Part shown: in pieces, positions 23,826 through 36,240 of the stretch | Layout: each line of letters begins with the position of its first letter | Position numbering within the stretch: position 1 is the stretch's first letter | Assembly: GCA_012934845.2 (NCBI GenBank) | Contig: WNNJ02000595.1 | Location: 18,675-82,674 of the forward strand | Reading direction: 5' to 3' | DNA: 64,000 nt | From: Pomphorhynchus laevis | Lineage: Eukaryota > Acanthocephala > Palaeacanthocephala > Echinorhynchida > Pomphorhynchidae | Notes under the pieces: model-generated | Databases searched by the model: none | What the model saw: the letters and a program-made list of their open reading frames with translations, nothing else | Told to the model about the DNA's origin: nothing | Made by a program: the position numbers and the translations under genes

Positions 23826-26102
23826 TCAGGTGTCGAGAAGGTGTGAACGGAGGAGGTGTTTGAATGTGATAAAGGAGGGGGCGCGGCGGACGTCGAGAGG
23901 GAGTTGATTCCAGGCGAGTGAGGCGGCGACGAGGAAGGATCGGAGACCGTAGTTGTTGGAGTAATTAGGAACGTGAAGTAAGAGGGTATGACAGGAACGA
24001 AGCGATAGCGAGGTGGGGCGAGTATCATCTAAGAAAGCAAGGTTGATTAACGATGGGGAGCCGACAGCGATAAGACGAAAAGTAACGAGAAGAAGGCGGA
24101 GTTTGATGCGGATGTGGATGGTGGGCCAGGAGAGTTGGGCAAAATATGTGGATGTGTGGTCGAAGCGACGGAGACGAAAGAGCACTCGAACGGCGGTGTT
24201 GATTATTCGTTGTAGGGGTAGGATAATGGATTTTGGAGAATTGGCGAAAAGGCTAAGGCAGTAATCGATTTTAGGGAAAAGAAGCGATGAAAGAAGAGAC
24301 ATACAAGAACGGAAGTCGATAAGGGGGCGGATACGGCGATGTCACGGAGAATTAAGTTAGATGAGCGGACCTTGTCACGGACGAAGGGTTTAAGGGAAAG
24401 GTGATCATCGAAATGGAAGCCTAAGAAAGTGAGATTGTGGACTATGGGGATGATTCGATGAGGCAAAATATACAGTGGGAGGAGATATGTTTGGTTTACG
24501 GGGAAGGATCCACATTATTTTGGACTTTTCGGGGTTTAGAACGAGATGGAGATTGGAGAGACGTTTGTAGATAGAAGAAAGACAGTTGGAGGCAGAAATG
24601 CCGATATCGTGTATGCGATGTGCGGGTGCATGAGCATAGATTAGAATGTCATCGGCGTATTGCATGACGTTAAAGAAGTAAGGTTTGATAAACTGAGAGA
24701 GTTCGACATACAAAAAAGAGAAAAACACGGGACCTAGGACTGAACCTTGTTGGACCCCGCAGAAAATAAGGATGGGATGAGAGGATGATGAATTAGAACA
24801 GACGCGAAAGGAACGGTCGGATAGATATGAGGCGAACCATGCTACGTAGGAAGAAGTAAAACCGTAATCATAACGAAGACGAGAAAGGAGGACGGAGTGG
24901 TCGACAATGTCGAATGCGGAGGAGAGGTCGAGGGAGATGAGAACACTATATAGAGCCTTGTCTCGAGAAATGAGTAAGTCGTTGTACACTTTTATGCATG
25001 CGATTTCTGTCGAGTGATTAGAGCGGAAAGCGGATTGGAAAGAAGGGTACAGATTGGATGAGGAGAGATAAGTGTTGATTTGTATTAAGATGAGGCGTTC
25101 TAAGAGCTTAGAAAGAGTAGGGAGTAGCGAAATGGGGCGATAGCTAGAAGGAAGGGAGGGGTCGAGCGATTGTTTCTTAAGGAGGGGACGAACGATTGCG
25201 GATTTCCAGTGTGAAGGGAAGATACGACTGCGGATGGACGAGTTAAACAAGGTTGTGAGAAATGGGGATATCGATGAGCATATAGATTTTAATATGTGAG
25301 TAGGCAGGGGATCGGCAGGTGAGGTTTTGTTGGGCAAGGACATGAGGACAGATGATACTTTTGTAGGTGAGACAGAGAGAAGGTGAAAAAGTTCCGGAAG
25401 GATGAGAGTAGACTGGGCAGAGTGGGATAGGATGCAGACGGGGGTGTGAGAGAGCAGCGTGGATACTTTAGTCTGGAGAAATGACGAATAATCATTAGCA
25501 TTGATGTTGCACGGCGTAGAGGAACGAGCCAGGATTGAGTTAAAAGTATGCCAGAGAGTCTTAGAGTTGAATGAAGTGATGATTTTATGCTGCCAGGAGT
25601 TGCATTTGGTACGTAGTAGGTTGAGATGAGACCGGCGAAGAGCAAGATAGGAATCACGGAAAGACGGAGTGATCGAGCGGAAATCGCGTCTGAGAGAGCG
25701 GTGATAGACTCGAAAAGCATGGCGGAGTCGACGCTTTGAGAGTAGGCATTGGATGTCAAACCATGGGGCACGGTACAAGCTACGGTGTGGGTGAGACTTG
25801 AAGGGCAAGAGAATATCGAGAGTGGATGTGAGTTCAGAGTCGAAAAGAAAGGCTAGATCGTGAGGAGATGAATATGTTATTGTGGGTAATGATAGAGACG
25901 ATTTGAGTAAGGCAGAGCGGAGAAGGGAAGAGGTCAAGATTTCTCCAAGGGCGACGTAGGATTGTAGGTGTGTGAGGAGGGGTGTGGTTGCGAGTGAGAT
26001 CAAGGGTGATAAGAAAGTGATCGGATAGACCAGGATCAGAGATGGACAGTGAGGTGTAGGCAGCAAAATGATCGGGGACAGCGATGATGTCGAGTGCCCC
26101 AT
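23826..26102 (-). pseudogene. CR1/L2-type LINE reverse transcriptase
   Basis: A 565-codon frame (26102-24405) runs from the endonuclease end (SDHF-like segment) through YRPISLLPTLSKLLERL, LDLSSAFDIVDH, GVQQGSVLGPVFF and MQYADDILIYAHAPAHRIHDIG, the YADD metal-binding centre. Frames 24466-24203 and 24302-23826 continue with the C-terminal part typical of CR1/L2 elements (IDYCLSLFANSPKSIILPL; NNYGLRSFLVA...WNQLPLDVR). Frameshifts between these three frames make the copy inactive. Otherwise all catalytic residues are present. Confidence 0.85.
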
Positions 26103-26946
26103 GAAGTATATGTGTGGGGGCAGTGGAGACTAGTTTGTAATTGTAGTTGGATAGAATGTTGATGAACCGGATGGAATCCGTGGAAGAGGGGCGGTCTAGG
26201 CGGATATTGAAGTCGCCTAGAACGAGTGAAGGGATTGAGGACAAAGAACAATGAGAAAGGAGGTCAGCGAGTTCGGTAAAAATAAGGCTGTAGGAGCTGA
26301 TGAACCAGGACGGTATACAATGGCGAGATCTAGAGTGATCGGGTTAGAATAACGACAAGTGAGCAATTCAAAAGAGCAAGGACTGAAAGGGGGATTGATT
26401 TTGCGAAGAAACGCGGGTGACGCGCGAATGCGACGATGCCGCCATGATTAGAGAATTTAGAAGGACATGAGCTGAGAGGGCGGGCGGATTCGACTAGGGA
26501 GCAACCGGCAGAAAGCAGACGGCGAATGGAAAGGTAGTCGGAATCTGAGTGCCAGGATTCGGTGAGGCAGAAGAGATCGATGGATTGCTTGGTGAATAGG
26601 TTGAGGATAAGATCGGATTTATTGAGAATAGATCTAGTGTTGAGGAGACCGAGGCGGAAACCGTGTGTTGTGGCGAAAGAGTCTAGTGGAGAAGACACAT
26701 AGGAGAGATGGAGCGCCATCGAATTTTTGGACGGGTGTGGACAACTTGAAAATTTCCGTCTATGTTTCGGATGGAGAGTGATGTTTCGCCGTTTTCCTCG
26801 CGACGGCGTTTTTCGATGTGGGCTGAAGAGATTTGAGCGATTTTCAGAAAGGGCGCGATCGAGGAAAATTTGAGTGGTTGAAGATGACATGAGTTTGAAT
26901 CGTTGAGAGAGGACAGAAGACGCGTGAGAGCGATGCTTGAAAACAA
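26036..26946 (-). pseudogene. CR1/L2-type LINE endonuclease region
   Basis: 26890-26330 carries LNTRSILNK-D...LFCLTESW, the N-terminal half of the apurinic-like endonuclease with its catalytic glutamate. 26244-25834 carries SLVLGDFNIR and SDHFLITLDL, the metal and histidine motifs. The two open stretches are in different frames. Upstream sequence to about 27,170 is probably the 5' UTR or an N-terminal domain that I do not recognise. Confidence 0.8.
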
Positions 26947-27599
26947 TTTTTAGGAGAGGGGGCTGGGAAGGATTAGATTGAGAAGATTTGTTTAGACGGA
27001 TGAATGCGACAGGAGAAATGTCCTTGAAAAAGGATGGTTTATCTGCAGGAACAATAGACGAGCGGATGGATCTGAAGGCGGAAACATCGTGGTCTAGGCG
27101 TGCTTGTGGAGATAAGGAGTTGGAAGGAGTGATATTAGTGACAATGACGCAGCGATGGCGAGATTAGATTGCATACCAAATTACATATATTAGTAATTTT
27201 CATATATTAATAATTAAATTATTATATTATATACCAAATTACACAATTAATGTGTTCTATATTTGGTGTGGGCTATAACTAATATTCGCAATTCGCATCT
27301 ACCACACACCGATTTTTTATTCCGGTCTTATACGAAATGTTCACTGGACAGTAAACCGTAAGCTGCCTTTTTATATTGTGAATATTGATTACTCGAACCG
27401 CTATTCTTCATTGGTCGGTTTGATATTATCCTCGTGTGGTTGTTTGAATCCTATCAGCATCACTGTACACTACAATCAGCGTGGGTGGACGTCATCAGCA
27501 GTGAGCCCACACCTACATTTCATGTTTCGGTCATGTTACTGTTTCTGCTGAACTCCTTGTCGCCGAAATGCTGGTTTATATTGAGAAATTCAAGAAGTC

Positions 27600-28400
27600 A
27601 TGTTAGTAAAATCATGGAGCGTAATTATTAGCAAACACACTACATCTCATTTATAGTTTTAATCAGTTATCTACGGCCCAACATGGCTTCTGTAAAGGAA
27701 GATCGTGTTTGATAAATTTATTATGATCTAGGGAATCGTAGGTAGATGTGTCATCTAAAAAGCTACGGGCGACGTGTTGTTCTCTTTGACTTTAGTCGGC
27801 GTTCGAACGCGTTCCGAATTTATTGAAGCATTACGTAATTACGAGATTGATAAATATCTTATTGGCTGAATAAATTTTTTTCTAGTAAACGAAACTTTTG
27901 TGCTAGGGTATAGATACTTTATCATAATCTCGCAGCATAAGTTCAGGTGTGCCTCAAAGGTCTGTCTTGAGTCCCTTAATTTTCAACGTTTTCATAAATA
28001 CTCTTATGCAGACCTTTAGTTGTGCATGCCTTGCTTATGCAGACAACGTTAAGATTTACAGCTATTTCGAATCATTAGAAAATTACCACCACCTGCACGC
28101 TAATATTGATAAAATATTCTCTTGGAGTCGTGACCTATTATTAAATGTTCAAAAATTTTATCATTTATGTGCAGGTAATTCGACCCTGGCTTCAGGATAT
28201 ATGTTGAGATTAAATGTCCATACAATTCTGTCGATAGAATTGTATGGCACTACGGTGCCAAACAATTCTGGCACCGTAGTCTCAAGATAATGGTACATAC
28301 ATATAGAAGCATTCGTAAAGCTAGAAAACCGACATCTCTCATTAAGAACTGTTTCGTCTCGCATCGCCAATTCTTTAAATCTTTATTTAACGAATTAGTC
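27600..28400 (+). pseudogene. RT relic of a different LINE
   Basis: Weak but ordered RT motifs are visible: QHGFCKGRSC at about 27,682, a decayed palm (FDFSRRSNAF-like) at about 27,790, and an open stretch 27949-28290 with PQRSVLSPLIFNVFINTL, YADNVKIYS (the YADD centre has become YADN) and WSRDLLLNVQK. It is probably a Jockey/CR1-type element. The sequence ends in a decayed tail. Two perfect hairpins (28218-28279) interrupt it. Confidence 0.6.
28218..28279. repeat. two adjacent perfect hairpins
   Basis: CCATACAATTCT at 28218-28229 pairs with 28236-28247 (6-nt spacer). CTACGGTGCCA at 28250-28260 pairs with 28269-28279 (8-nt spacer). Both are perfect. The AATTGTATGG segment occurs again near 28,507. 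Confidence 0.85.
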
Positions 28401-29450
28401 AAGTCACAATTAGTCAGTTATCGTTTCCTATGACTAAAGTATAAATCAAGTATTTTGAGAGGATTCTTCGGCGAGGTAGCAAATTTTGTTTGAAATTGTA
28501 TCGACAGAATTGTATGGACATAATGTCAATTCTTAATATGCAAAGTATTAGAGCTAAACTGTTTTCGTTAGATATGACAGCAATATGGCACATGGTCATA
28601 AACCACGAGGGGTTTATGACCCAAATTCCTAGAAGCTTCATAACCACTTACCATATGACCAATACCCCATACAGGCCCAGCCCAGGTTCTCCAAAATATA
28701 CTAACACATACCCCCCCCGATAAACGCCTTTAAACCCCTTTATAGAAAGCTTAAGCTTTTTACTCATATCCCAACGTCTTACGCTCCAGTAGTGTTAAAT
28801 AACCCAGGATTATCAACACCAAAGCCAGGCTTCACTGCCACATATAAAACTAATACCGCTCGCTCTCCACATTTACAACCAGAATTGAAAACATACTCAT
28901 TAAAACCAAGAAATATGCTACCGTAAACCCCTGGCTTAATATATCATACGGGTCTCAGCTGACCAACTAGCTAACCATGCCAACAAAAGAAACACGGAAA
29001 CCCATTCCACTAACAAGCGCTTATACAATCAACCCCCTCCCAAATAACTCGATACACAGAAGCACCCCCACCAAACCTAAAAACAACATAATCAACACCG
29101 ATAAGAATATCAACACTAAATCCCCAACTTGGATGGGATTGCACGCAAAGTGCAATAAGCAAGGAAAAAGTACCACTCTTGCTTAATATAGGAAGGTGAC
29201 ACTATAAAACTGACTTCTTCGAAATTGTCTGCATTCATTAATAAGTATGGAAACAAAAGGACCACTACCCAATATAACAAAAGCAAATACAAAAGGCTTA
29301 AAACGTCTTTAATAACAAACAACCCTGTAATTACTACACTATCCGAACTTCGCCCCTTCTCGCTTCTGTTATGATTACTGCTTTTCTTCTTCCTCCTCCG
29401 TAGCATGGTTTGTCTCATATCTATCCGACCGTTCTTTTTGAAACTGTTCA
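28401..29450. other. C-rich and A-rich non-coding stretch
   Basis: No gene recognised. 28595-28620 is a perfect 10-bp inverted repeat (GTCATAAACC). 28,680-29,200 has an unusual strand bias, rich in A and C, which is unlike its neighbours and suggests the remains of another retroelement's ORF1 or UTR. Open stretches here (for example 28977-29186) have no motifs that I recognise. Confidence 0.4.
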
Positions 29451-29454
29451 AATT

Positions 29455-30420
29455 CATCATCATTCCCTCCCATCCTTATTTTCTGCGGGGTATCGCAAGG
29501 TTCAGTCTTAGGTCCCCTGATTTTCCTTCTTCAACTTGGCGATATCTCTCTGTTTATCAAACCTTACTCCTTTAACATCATACAACACGCCGACGACATC
29601 ATCATCTATGCTCATGTATCCGCCCATCGCATACACGATATCGTCATTTCTGGATCCAACCGTCTTTCTTCTATCTACAAACGTCTCTCCCATCTTCGAC
29701 TCGTTTTAAACCCCGACAAGACCAAAATACTGTGAATTTTCCCCCGTCAACCTAGCATATATCTCCCCCTGTATCTTTTGCCTCATTAATCATCTTCATC
29801 GTCTATAATCTCACTTTCTTAGGCTTCCATTTCAATGATCACCTTTCCATTAAACTCTTCGTCCGTGATAATCCGCCCCTTTATCGACTTTCGTTATTGT
29901 ATGTATCTTATTTCATTTCTTCTCTTCCCTAAAATCGATTACTGCCTCAGCCTTTTCGCCAATTCTCCAAAATCCATCATCCTACCCCTTCAACGCATCA
30001 TCAACTCCGTCGTTCGAGTGCTCCTATGTCTTCGTCGCTTTGACCACACATGCATTTTCCACATCCGCATCCAACTCGGCCTTCTCGTCACTTTCTGTCT
30101 CATCGCTGTCGGCTCTCCAACGTTCATCAACCTCCCCTTCTTAGACGACACTCGCCTCACCTCTCTCTATCACTGCGTTCCGTCACTCCCTCTTACTCAA
30201 TGTTCCTAATTACTTTAACAACTACGGTCTCCGATCCTTCCTCGTCGCCGCCCCACTCTCTTGGAATCAGCTTCTTCTCGACGTCCGCCGCGCTTCCTCC
30301 TTTATTACATTCAAATGCCGCTTCCGTACCCACCTCCTCGACACAATTTAGATTTTTGTTTTTGTTGTTGTGGCCATGTACGCGTGCGCCGTAACGCATT
30401 CTATGTAAAAATAAATCAAT
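29455..30420 (+). mobile_element. CR1/L2-type LINE, 5'-truncated copy
   Basis: A plus-strand copy of the element at 23.75-27.18 kb, starting within the RT (SQGSVLGP-like segment at about 29,490, then a degenerate YADD region reading HADD near 29,585) and running to the 3' end at about 30,420. Frames 29835-30209 and 30050-30394 hold the C-terminal IDYCLSLFANSPKSIILPL segment. Several frameshifts. Truncation at the 5' end is the usual result of incomplete LINE reverse transcription. Confidence 0.8.
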
Positions 30421-32530
30421 TTTTTCATAACCGGGATAATCGAATTCCGAAGTTATCTGACGTCACTGCTATAAACGTTTTATGGTATCTCTATCGGCAT
30501 TTGAGTAGGTGACTGATGCAGCAAAGCTTTATCTACGTATCGCTAAACGTATTTGACATATTCAGCGACTCAATCGATTACGAATTCGTAATCTACACCC
30601 TCAAGCACTCATTTATTGTCTCTCAAAGCACTGTCTTCACGCAATAGCAAAGGAATACTAGTTTACAGCAGTTATTGCAAAGGAGCATCAAGATATGTTC
30701 CTGCTCCTTACATTTCTTGCTGGCATCCATTCACCGGATATACGCCAACGCCTACTAGACATATTAAATATTCACGTTTTAAATTTGATCTAATCTTTTA
30801 AACTGAAAATTTTAGATTTCAACTGAATTTTTTAATGTTAATCAATAAATCTATAAATCTAGTAATTCGATAATTTTGAAAAATATGTGTAGTGTTTTTG
30901 GTTACAAAAAAACACGACAAATTTATACGTCCTCAGGATTTGTAATGAATGTGTCATTTTAGCCATTCTAAGATTGATTAACCGCATTTGTTGAAAAAGC
31001 CTTAGTTGAAAATATCAAAGTACAACTTTATTAAAACCTCAGTATTTCTATTGAAGTGCTCGACAGATATTTTATAAAACAAAATATTTTTGTTTAAAAA
31101 TTTATTAAACTTACAAATAAGCCGTTGATTATAAGCAATTTTGTACAGGATAACTTTATCAAAACAAAATCTAACGAATGTACTAGAAAATCCAAGAATC
31201 CATAATATGTAAAGGGTGTATGTTTCTATAGCAACATTTTTAAACTCAGAAAATCTCGTCAAGACTGCTGACAAGAATGTCAATATTCACTATTTGATAT
31301 AGGGCATGGGGTTATGTAAGCTTGAGCGTTTCTCATAGAAACAGCGTGGCAGCATACATTACAGCAACATTACTGAAAGCTTTTGTTCCTGACCATGCAG
31401 TTTGTAAATTACTATTGATAATATTATCGAGTTGAATAAAGTTTAAAGAGTAAGTCGGAAACGTTTTGAGTCATGTTCCTCAATTAGTAACGGCCAGAAG
31501 GGTTTTGAGTAATCACTTTGTATTATAATGCATAATACTGGTACATGAACAATTTTGCAGGATTTATTTCGTATGCAATGAATTGTCATATCGAGGTCAT
31601 GATGCATTTAACAGAGTAGTTTAAACTGCCTTTTCAGATTAAGGACTATTTTGGTGACATTTTAACTTTTTAAGGATTTAACAATTCAGAAGACGTTTTG
31701 TGTCGGTAATTGACCATTTTAAGAAAGACTTAAAGTTCAAAATTATGGAATTTGATTGACATACTTGGACAATGTAATTTAATGCAACACTAATCCAAAT
31801 ATTTGCTGGTTAAAATTAATGTCTTAATGAATTTAAAATTTCTAAAATCGGCAAAGGACTTTTGTTAAACAAAATTACCATCAAGAACAACATAAATTAA
31901 TGCTACAAGATAAAAAGTTCCTGGCTTAAAACCTAGTAGTCATATGAAAATTGGTTATTGTAAACCTTAATTGCTAATAGTTTTTCCTCAATACTTGATG
32001 TAAATGCGAAAATTGAACTTTTTGGGTAATAAGCGTGTTGACTAGTGAGACCTTTGATCATTTTTGAACATTCAAAATGAATAAAGTTACAGCTAAATAC
32101 CAAAGTATAATGAAAAGATTAACTTACAACGATTTAACAATCGAGATTTAAACAGCTAATACCATTATTTGAATGTAAATAGAAGCTTAGATTTGTTTGA
32201 AATTTGCTCACGCTATGGTCACTCAAATTTATAATATATAGCAGCCATTTGTTTCTTCTTTATCGTAAATTGAAATGCGCAATCTTTGTCGGTGTTTTGA
32301 ATGTATCTGCTTTCACTACCTGCTCTCTTAAACAGGCTTAAAAGCAATTATTAATAATGAGCCATCTAATTCTTTATACTCAACTTTTGAGATGATCCGC
32401 AGCCAGCGCACTAAGGCAGCTCAAGTTAGTCATTCAATGTTTATGCTTCGACCTTGAAATTTTTTACCGTAAAACCCACTTTCACTAACAAGAGTGAAAA
32501 GTCATTTTCATGTTTGGTAATCTCTAATAG
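30421..32530. other. intergenic stretch without recognisable features
   Basis: About 2.1 kb of AT-rich, apparently unique sequence. Short open stretches (30616-30801 plus, 31283-31002 minus) show no family motifs, codon bias or splice context that I can support. I see no repeats or strong hairpins. Confidence 0.5.
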
Positions 32531-32720
32531 AATAATATCTGTATTGGAATACTTGATGAAATACGTCATTAGAACGTGTTTGGCCCCCTGCTATGTGGGG
32601 TCGAGGAATAGGGTCCGAAACTAGATAACTTAGCAGTATCTCCTGATGACATCTTATCCTTATTCTGATACAACGTCTGTTATTTATTAGTCATATCATA
32701 AAAAATGACTTTTATTTTAA
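32530..32720 (+). repeat. solo PLE terminal module
   Basis: The sequence matches the 3' module of the PLE copies: GGCCCCCTGCTATG at about 32,582, then CCGAAAC, TTAGCAG, CTCCTGATGA and TACAACGTCTG in the same order and spacing. No RT sequence precedes it. It is diverged from the 61.3-kb copy and is probably an old remnant. Confidence 0.75.
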
Positions 32721-32879
32721 ATTCTATCTTTATATTAATATCGATGATACAAAATCTTATAAAATTTTCTATTATTTATAAATTATTTATTAAATTTATA
32801 AATTTAAATTAAAAAAATTTTTAGATTAAAATATATAAACCATCAAATATTATTACAAATAGATATAAACTGCCAATTG

Positions 32880-33060
32880 AAATATTAAATGTCAAGTGAA
32901 ATATGACTACTAGGTTATTAGGGTCAAAACCTAATAACATTGCAGACTCCTACTAATGACCTATAATCATTATTCTTATTAATCCTATATTATTTATTAG
33001 ATAATTCATAGAAATTGGTTTCTATTTTAAATTTCAATTTTTTATTTTAACTTGATATAA
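32880..33060 (+). repeat. decayed PLE terminal module
   Basis: A more degenerate version of the same module: GTCAAAACCTAATAACATTGCAG, then CTAATGACCTATAAT and ATTATTTATTAGATAATTCA. The GGCCCC/GGGGCC helix is lost. Confidence 0.5.
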
Positions 33061-33204
33061 CTTATATAAAATCTTATAACAATTTATTATTAATTATTCG
33101 TATGTATCAGAATAAATCAGGCAATTTATAAAAATTAACTTTTATTTAAAATTTCAATTTTGAATTTTAACTTGAAATAAATATTAATTGTATAACATCT
33201 TAAA

Positions 33205-35040
33205 AATATATTTATTTTTACGTGGCCAATGCGTTCCGATGCACGCTTACATAACCACGAAGTAAAGGATCTAAATCATGTGTCGAGAAAGTGGGTACGA
33301 AGGCGGAAATTTGAATTTAATAAAGGAGGTAGCGCGGTGAACGTCGAGAGAGCTGATTCCAGGCGAGTGGGGCAGCGACGAGGAAGGATCGAAAACCATA
33401 GTTGTTGGAGTAATTGGGAACGTGAAGAGGGAATGACGAAACGCAGTGATAGAGAGAGGTGAAGCGAGTGTCGTCTAAGAAAGGGAGGTTGATGAACGAT
33501 GGGGAGCCGACAGCGATGAGACGAAAAGTTACGATAAGAAGGCGGAGTTTGATGCGGATGTGGATGGTGGGCCAGGAGAGTTGGGCAAGATATGTGGATG
33601 TGTGGTCGAAGCGACGGAGACGAAAGAGTACTCGAACGGCAGAGTTGATTATTCGTTGTAGGGGTAGGATGATGGATTTTGGAGAATTGGCGAAAAGGCT
33701 GATGCAGCAATCGATTTTAGGGAAAAGAAGCGATGAAAGAAGATACATTCAGGAACGAAAGTCGGTAAGGGGGCGGATACTGCGGATGTCACGGAGAATT
33801 AAGTTAGACAAGCGAACCTTGTCACGGACGAAGGGTTTAAGGGAAAGGTGATCATCGAAATGGAAGCCTAAGAAAATGAGATTGGGTACTATGGGGATGA
33901 TCGATGAGGCAAAATATACAATGGGAGGAGATATGTTTGGTTTACAGGCAGGATCCATATTATTTTGGACTTGTCTGGGTTTAGAACAAGATGGAGATCG
34001 GAGATACGTTTGTAGATAGAAGAAATACAGTTGGATACAATAATGCCAATATCGTGTATGCGATGTGCGGATGCATGCACATAGATGAGGATGTCATCGG
34101 CGTATTGCATGACGTTAAAGGAGTAAGGTTTGATAAACGGAGAGAGATCGCCAAGCAGAAGAGAGAAAAGCAGGGGACCTGGGACTGAACCTTGTGGGAC
34201 CTCTAAAATAGGGATAGGAGGGGAGGATGATGAATTAGAACAGACGCGAAAGGAACGGATGAATAGATATGAGGCAAACCATGCTACGGAGGAGGAAGAA
34301 AAACTGTAATCATTACGAAGGCGAGAAAGGAGGACGGAGTGGTCGACAATGTCGAAGGCGGAGGAGAGGTCGAGGGAGATGAGAACACTATACAGAGCCT
34401 TTTATCGAGAAATGAGTAAGTCGTTGTATACTTTTATGCATGCGATTTATGTCGAGTGATTAGAGCGTAAAGCGAATTGGAAAGGAGGGTACAGATTGGA
34501 TGAAGAGAGAAATACACATTGATCTGTATTAGTATGAGACATTCTAAAAGCTTAAAAAGAGTAGGTAGGAGTTTTCGTCCTAGGAGTTTTTGAAAGTGAG
34601 ATCAAGTGTGACGAGAAAATGATCGGATAGACCAGTATCGGTGATGTACAGTGAGGTGAGGGCAGCAAAACGATCGGGGACAGCTATGATGTCTAGTGTT
34701 CTGTCGAGGATACGTTTGGGGGCAGTTGAGATGACTTTGTAATTGTAGTTGGATATAATGTTGATGAACCGGATGGAATCGGTGGAAGAGGGGCGTTTGA
34801 GTCGGATGTTGAAGTCGCCAAGAATGAGTGAAGGGATGGAGGACAAAGAACAGTTTGAACCAGTATGTTATACAATGGCACAATCCAGAGTGATCGGGCT
34901 AGAAGAACGACAAGTGAGTAATTCAAAAGAGAAAGGATTAAAAGGGGGAATGATTTTGCGAAGAGACGAGGGGTGACGGGCGAATGCGACAATGCCGACA
35001 CGATTAGTGAATTTAGAAGGGGATGAGCTTAGGGGTCGGG
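33205..35040 (-). mobile_element. CR1/L2-type LINE, internally deleted copy
   Basis: A minus-strand copy with the 3' end at about 33,210. It includes the C-terminal RT region (33748-33276), YADDILIYVHASAHRIHD (34110-33889), part of the palm, and then near 34,575 it jumps to the endonuclease part (34846-34580: SLILGDFNIRL and SDHFLVTLDL). The RT N-terminal half, roughly 1.3 kb in the copy at 24-26 kb, is missing. The 5' side ends in the endonuclease at about 35,040. Confidence 0.85.
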
Positions 35041-35460
35041 CTCATCAATGCCGACATGTTTTTTGTATTTAGATGGGAACGGGCTTATTTATTATTTATC
35101 TTTGAACGTTGATTTAGTCAAATTTAATATTTGAGGAATAGGGTTCGAAAACTGATAACAGTAATATTATTTATTTATTATTAAGGGTCGTATATTATTT
35201 ATTAGTCAATTCATAAAAATTAATTTCTAAAAAAATTCTTATTTATAAATTTAAATTATAGAAAATCCTAAGATTGAAATACTTATTTCAAATTTATTGT
35301 ACAAAATACGTAGACTAGGTTAACTGATCTGATTTGTTCTACTACATATTATTAGTGTCTTGTGAACCAGATAACATCTAATCTTTATTATGATACATCG
35401 TACATTATTCATTGATCAATTCATAAAAATTGAATTTTTAAATTCTTACTTTGTAAATCT
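35041..35460 (+). repeat. two scraps of PLE terminal sequence
   Basis: 35,130-35,230 has GGGTTCGAAAACTGATAACAG and TATTATTTATTAGTCAATTC, and 35,300-35,440 has the outer segment ACGTAGACTAGGTTAACTGA followed by TGTTCTACTACAT, also seen near 57,990-58,020. Both are in plus orientation and strongly decayed. The rest is AT-rich without features. Confidence 0.5.
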
Positions 35461-36240
35461 TAAGAGTAAATAAATATATTGCTGAAATTGATCGAGAAGC
35501 ATTCATACTCATAATTTTTTCAACATCTAGAGGATTAGGACTACACGCACAAGCTAATTCAATGGATGGCTCGCAAAATAACTTCTAAAACCAAACTTCC
35601 ACATGGAGAATGTTTTAAAACAAAATCTCGTATCAGCATTCGTTGGCTCACTCGGTATCTTTTGATCTACAAGAGAATAATTAATAATATAATTTGGCAA
35701 CAATTTGTACATTTTCGATTTATAAAAAATCATATCAATTTATAATTATTCTTATGATATCTAAATGCTATTTTTAGTTTCTCCTTAAATTACATGGTTT
35801 AATTGTCGGTAATTATTTACTTTAAGTGCCCCAAAACTAAGCAGCATTCAAAATGTCATTTTGACAGAATTACAGTTAAGGACGTTTTGGACAATTTATT
35901 TCTTTTATTCATAGTTCAATAATAATTTTGTAATTAAATAATAAAATTAAAAGTATCTTGGTTATAACTATTACAATAAAATACACAAGATAAAATACAC
36001 AATAATAAGATACACTGGACTGATAACATCAACGACAACCTACGATCAACGACAATCTACGAATTCCGACAACATACGAACCACCACAACCTACTTCAAT
36101 GGAAGTCGTACGCTCGACATAAAAAACTAAGTGATATTCTATATACAATAATATACACGAAGCCACAAGTTTTGAGCAGATCTAAACTATTTGAGAGATA
36201 ATATACACAAAGCCACAAGTTTCAAGCAGAACTAAAATCG
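35461..36240. other. AT-rich stretch and 5' flank of the RT element
   Basis: No gene seen to about 35,990. From 36,020 to 36,240 there are short degenerate repeats: ACGACAACCTACGA-like units (36,030-36,095) and two copies of a segment with ATACACRAAGCCACAAGTTT (36,148 and 36,203). These probably belong to the 5' UTR of the element that follows. Confidence 0.5.

Larger units (their letters stand above)
23752..27175 (-). mobile_element. CR1/L2-type LINE, nearly full length
   Basis: A minus-strand non-LTR element of about 3.4 kb with endonuclease and RT, ending at its 3' side (about 23,755) in a short tail. It sits inside the 360-bp tandem repeat, so it is younger than that repeat. It is only lightly damaged: the longest frame is 565 codons. 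Two other copies of the same family are at 29.45-30.42 and 33.2-35.04 kb. Clade placement is from protein motifs seen by eye. Confidence 0.85.
23222..27600. repeat. 360-bp tandem repeat, split by a LINE
   Basis: Unit 1 starts at 23222 (marker TCTTCATTG), unit 2 at 23582 and a partial unit 3 at 27405. Units 1 and 2 are 360 bp apart. Unit 2 is interrupted at about 23,750 and resumes at about 27,180, so 3.4 kb of LINE lies inside it. Marker segments shared by all units include TGTTTGAATCCTATCAGC and GGTGTGGGCTATAACTAA. This could be a satellite or repeated 5' UTR units of the LINE relic that follows at 27.6 kb. Confidence 0.8.

Noticed and set aside
24013-24264. Plus-strand Arg-rich open stretch inside the CR1/L2-type LINE
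   Set aside because: It is the antisense shadow of the RT C-terminal coding region; the same applies at 33229-33851.
28977-29186. Short plus-strand open stretch as a gene
   Set aside because: Low-complexity A/C-rich composition, no motifs, no splice or polyadenylation context.
35130-35160. tRNA B-box-like GGTTCGA near 35,146
   Set aside because: No A-box or cloverleaf nearby, and the sequence aligns with the PLE terminal module.
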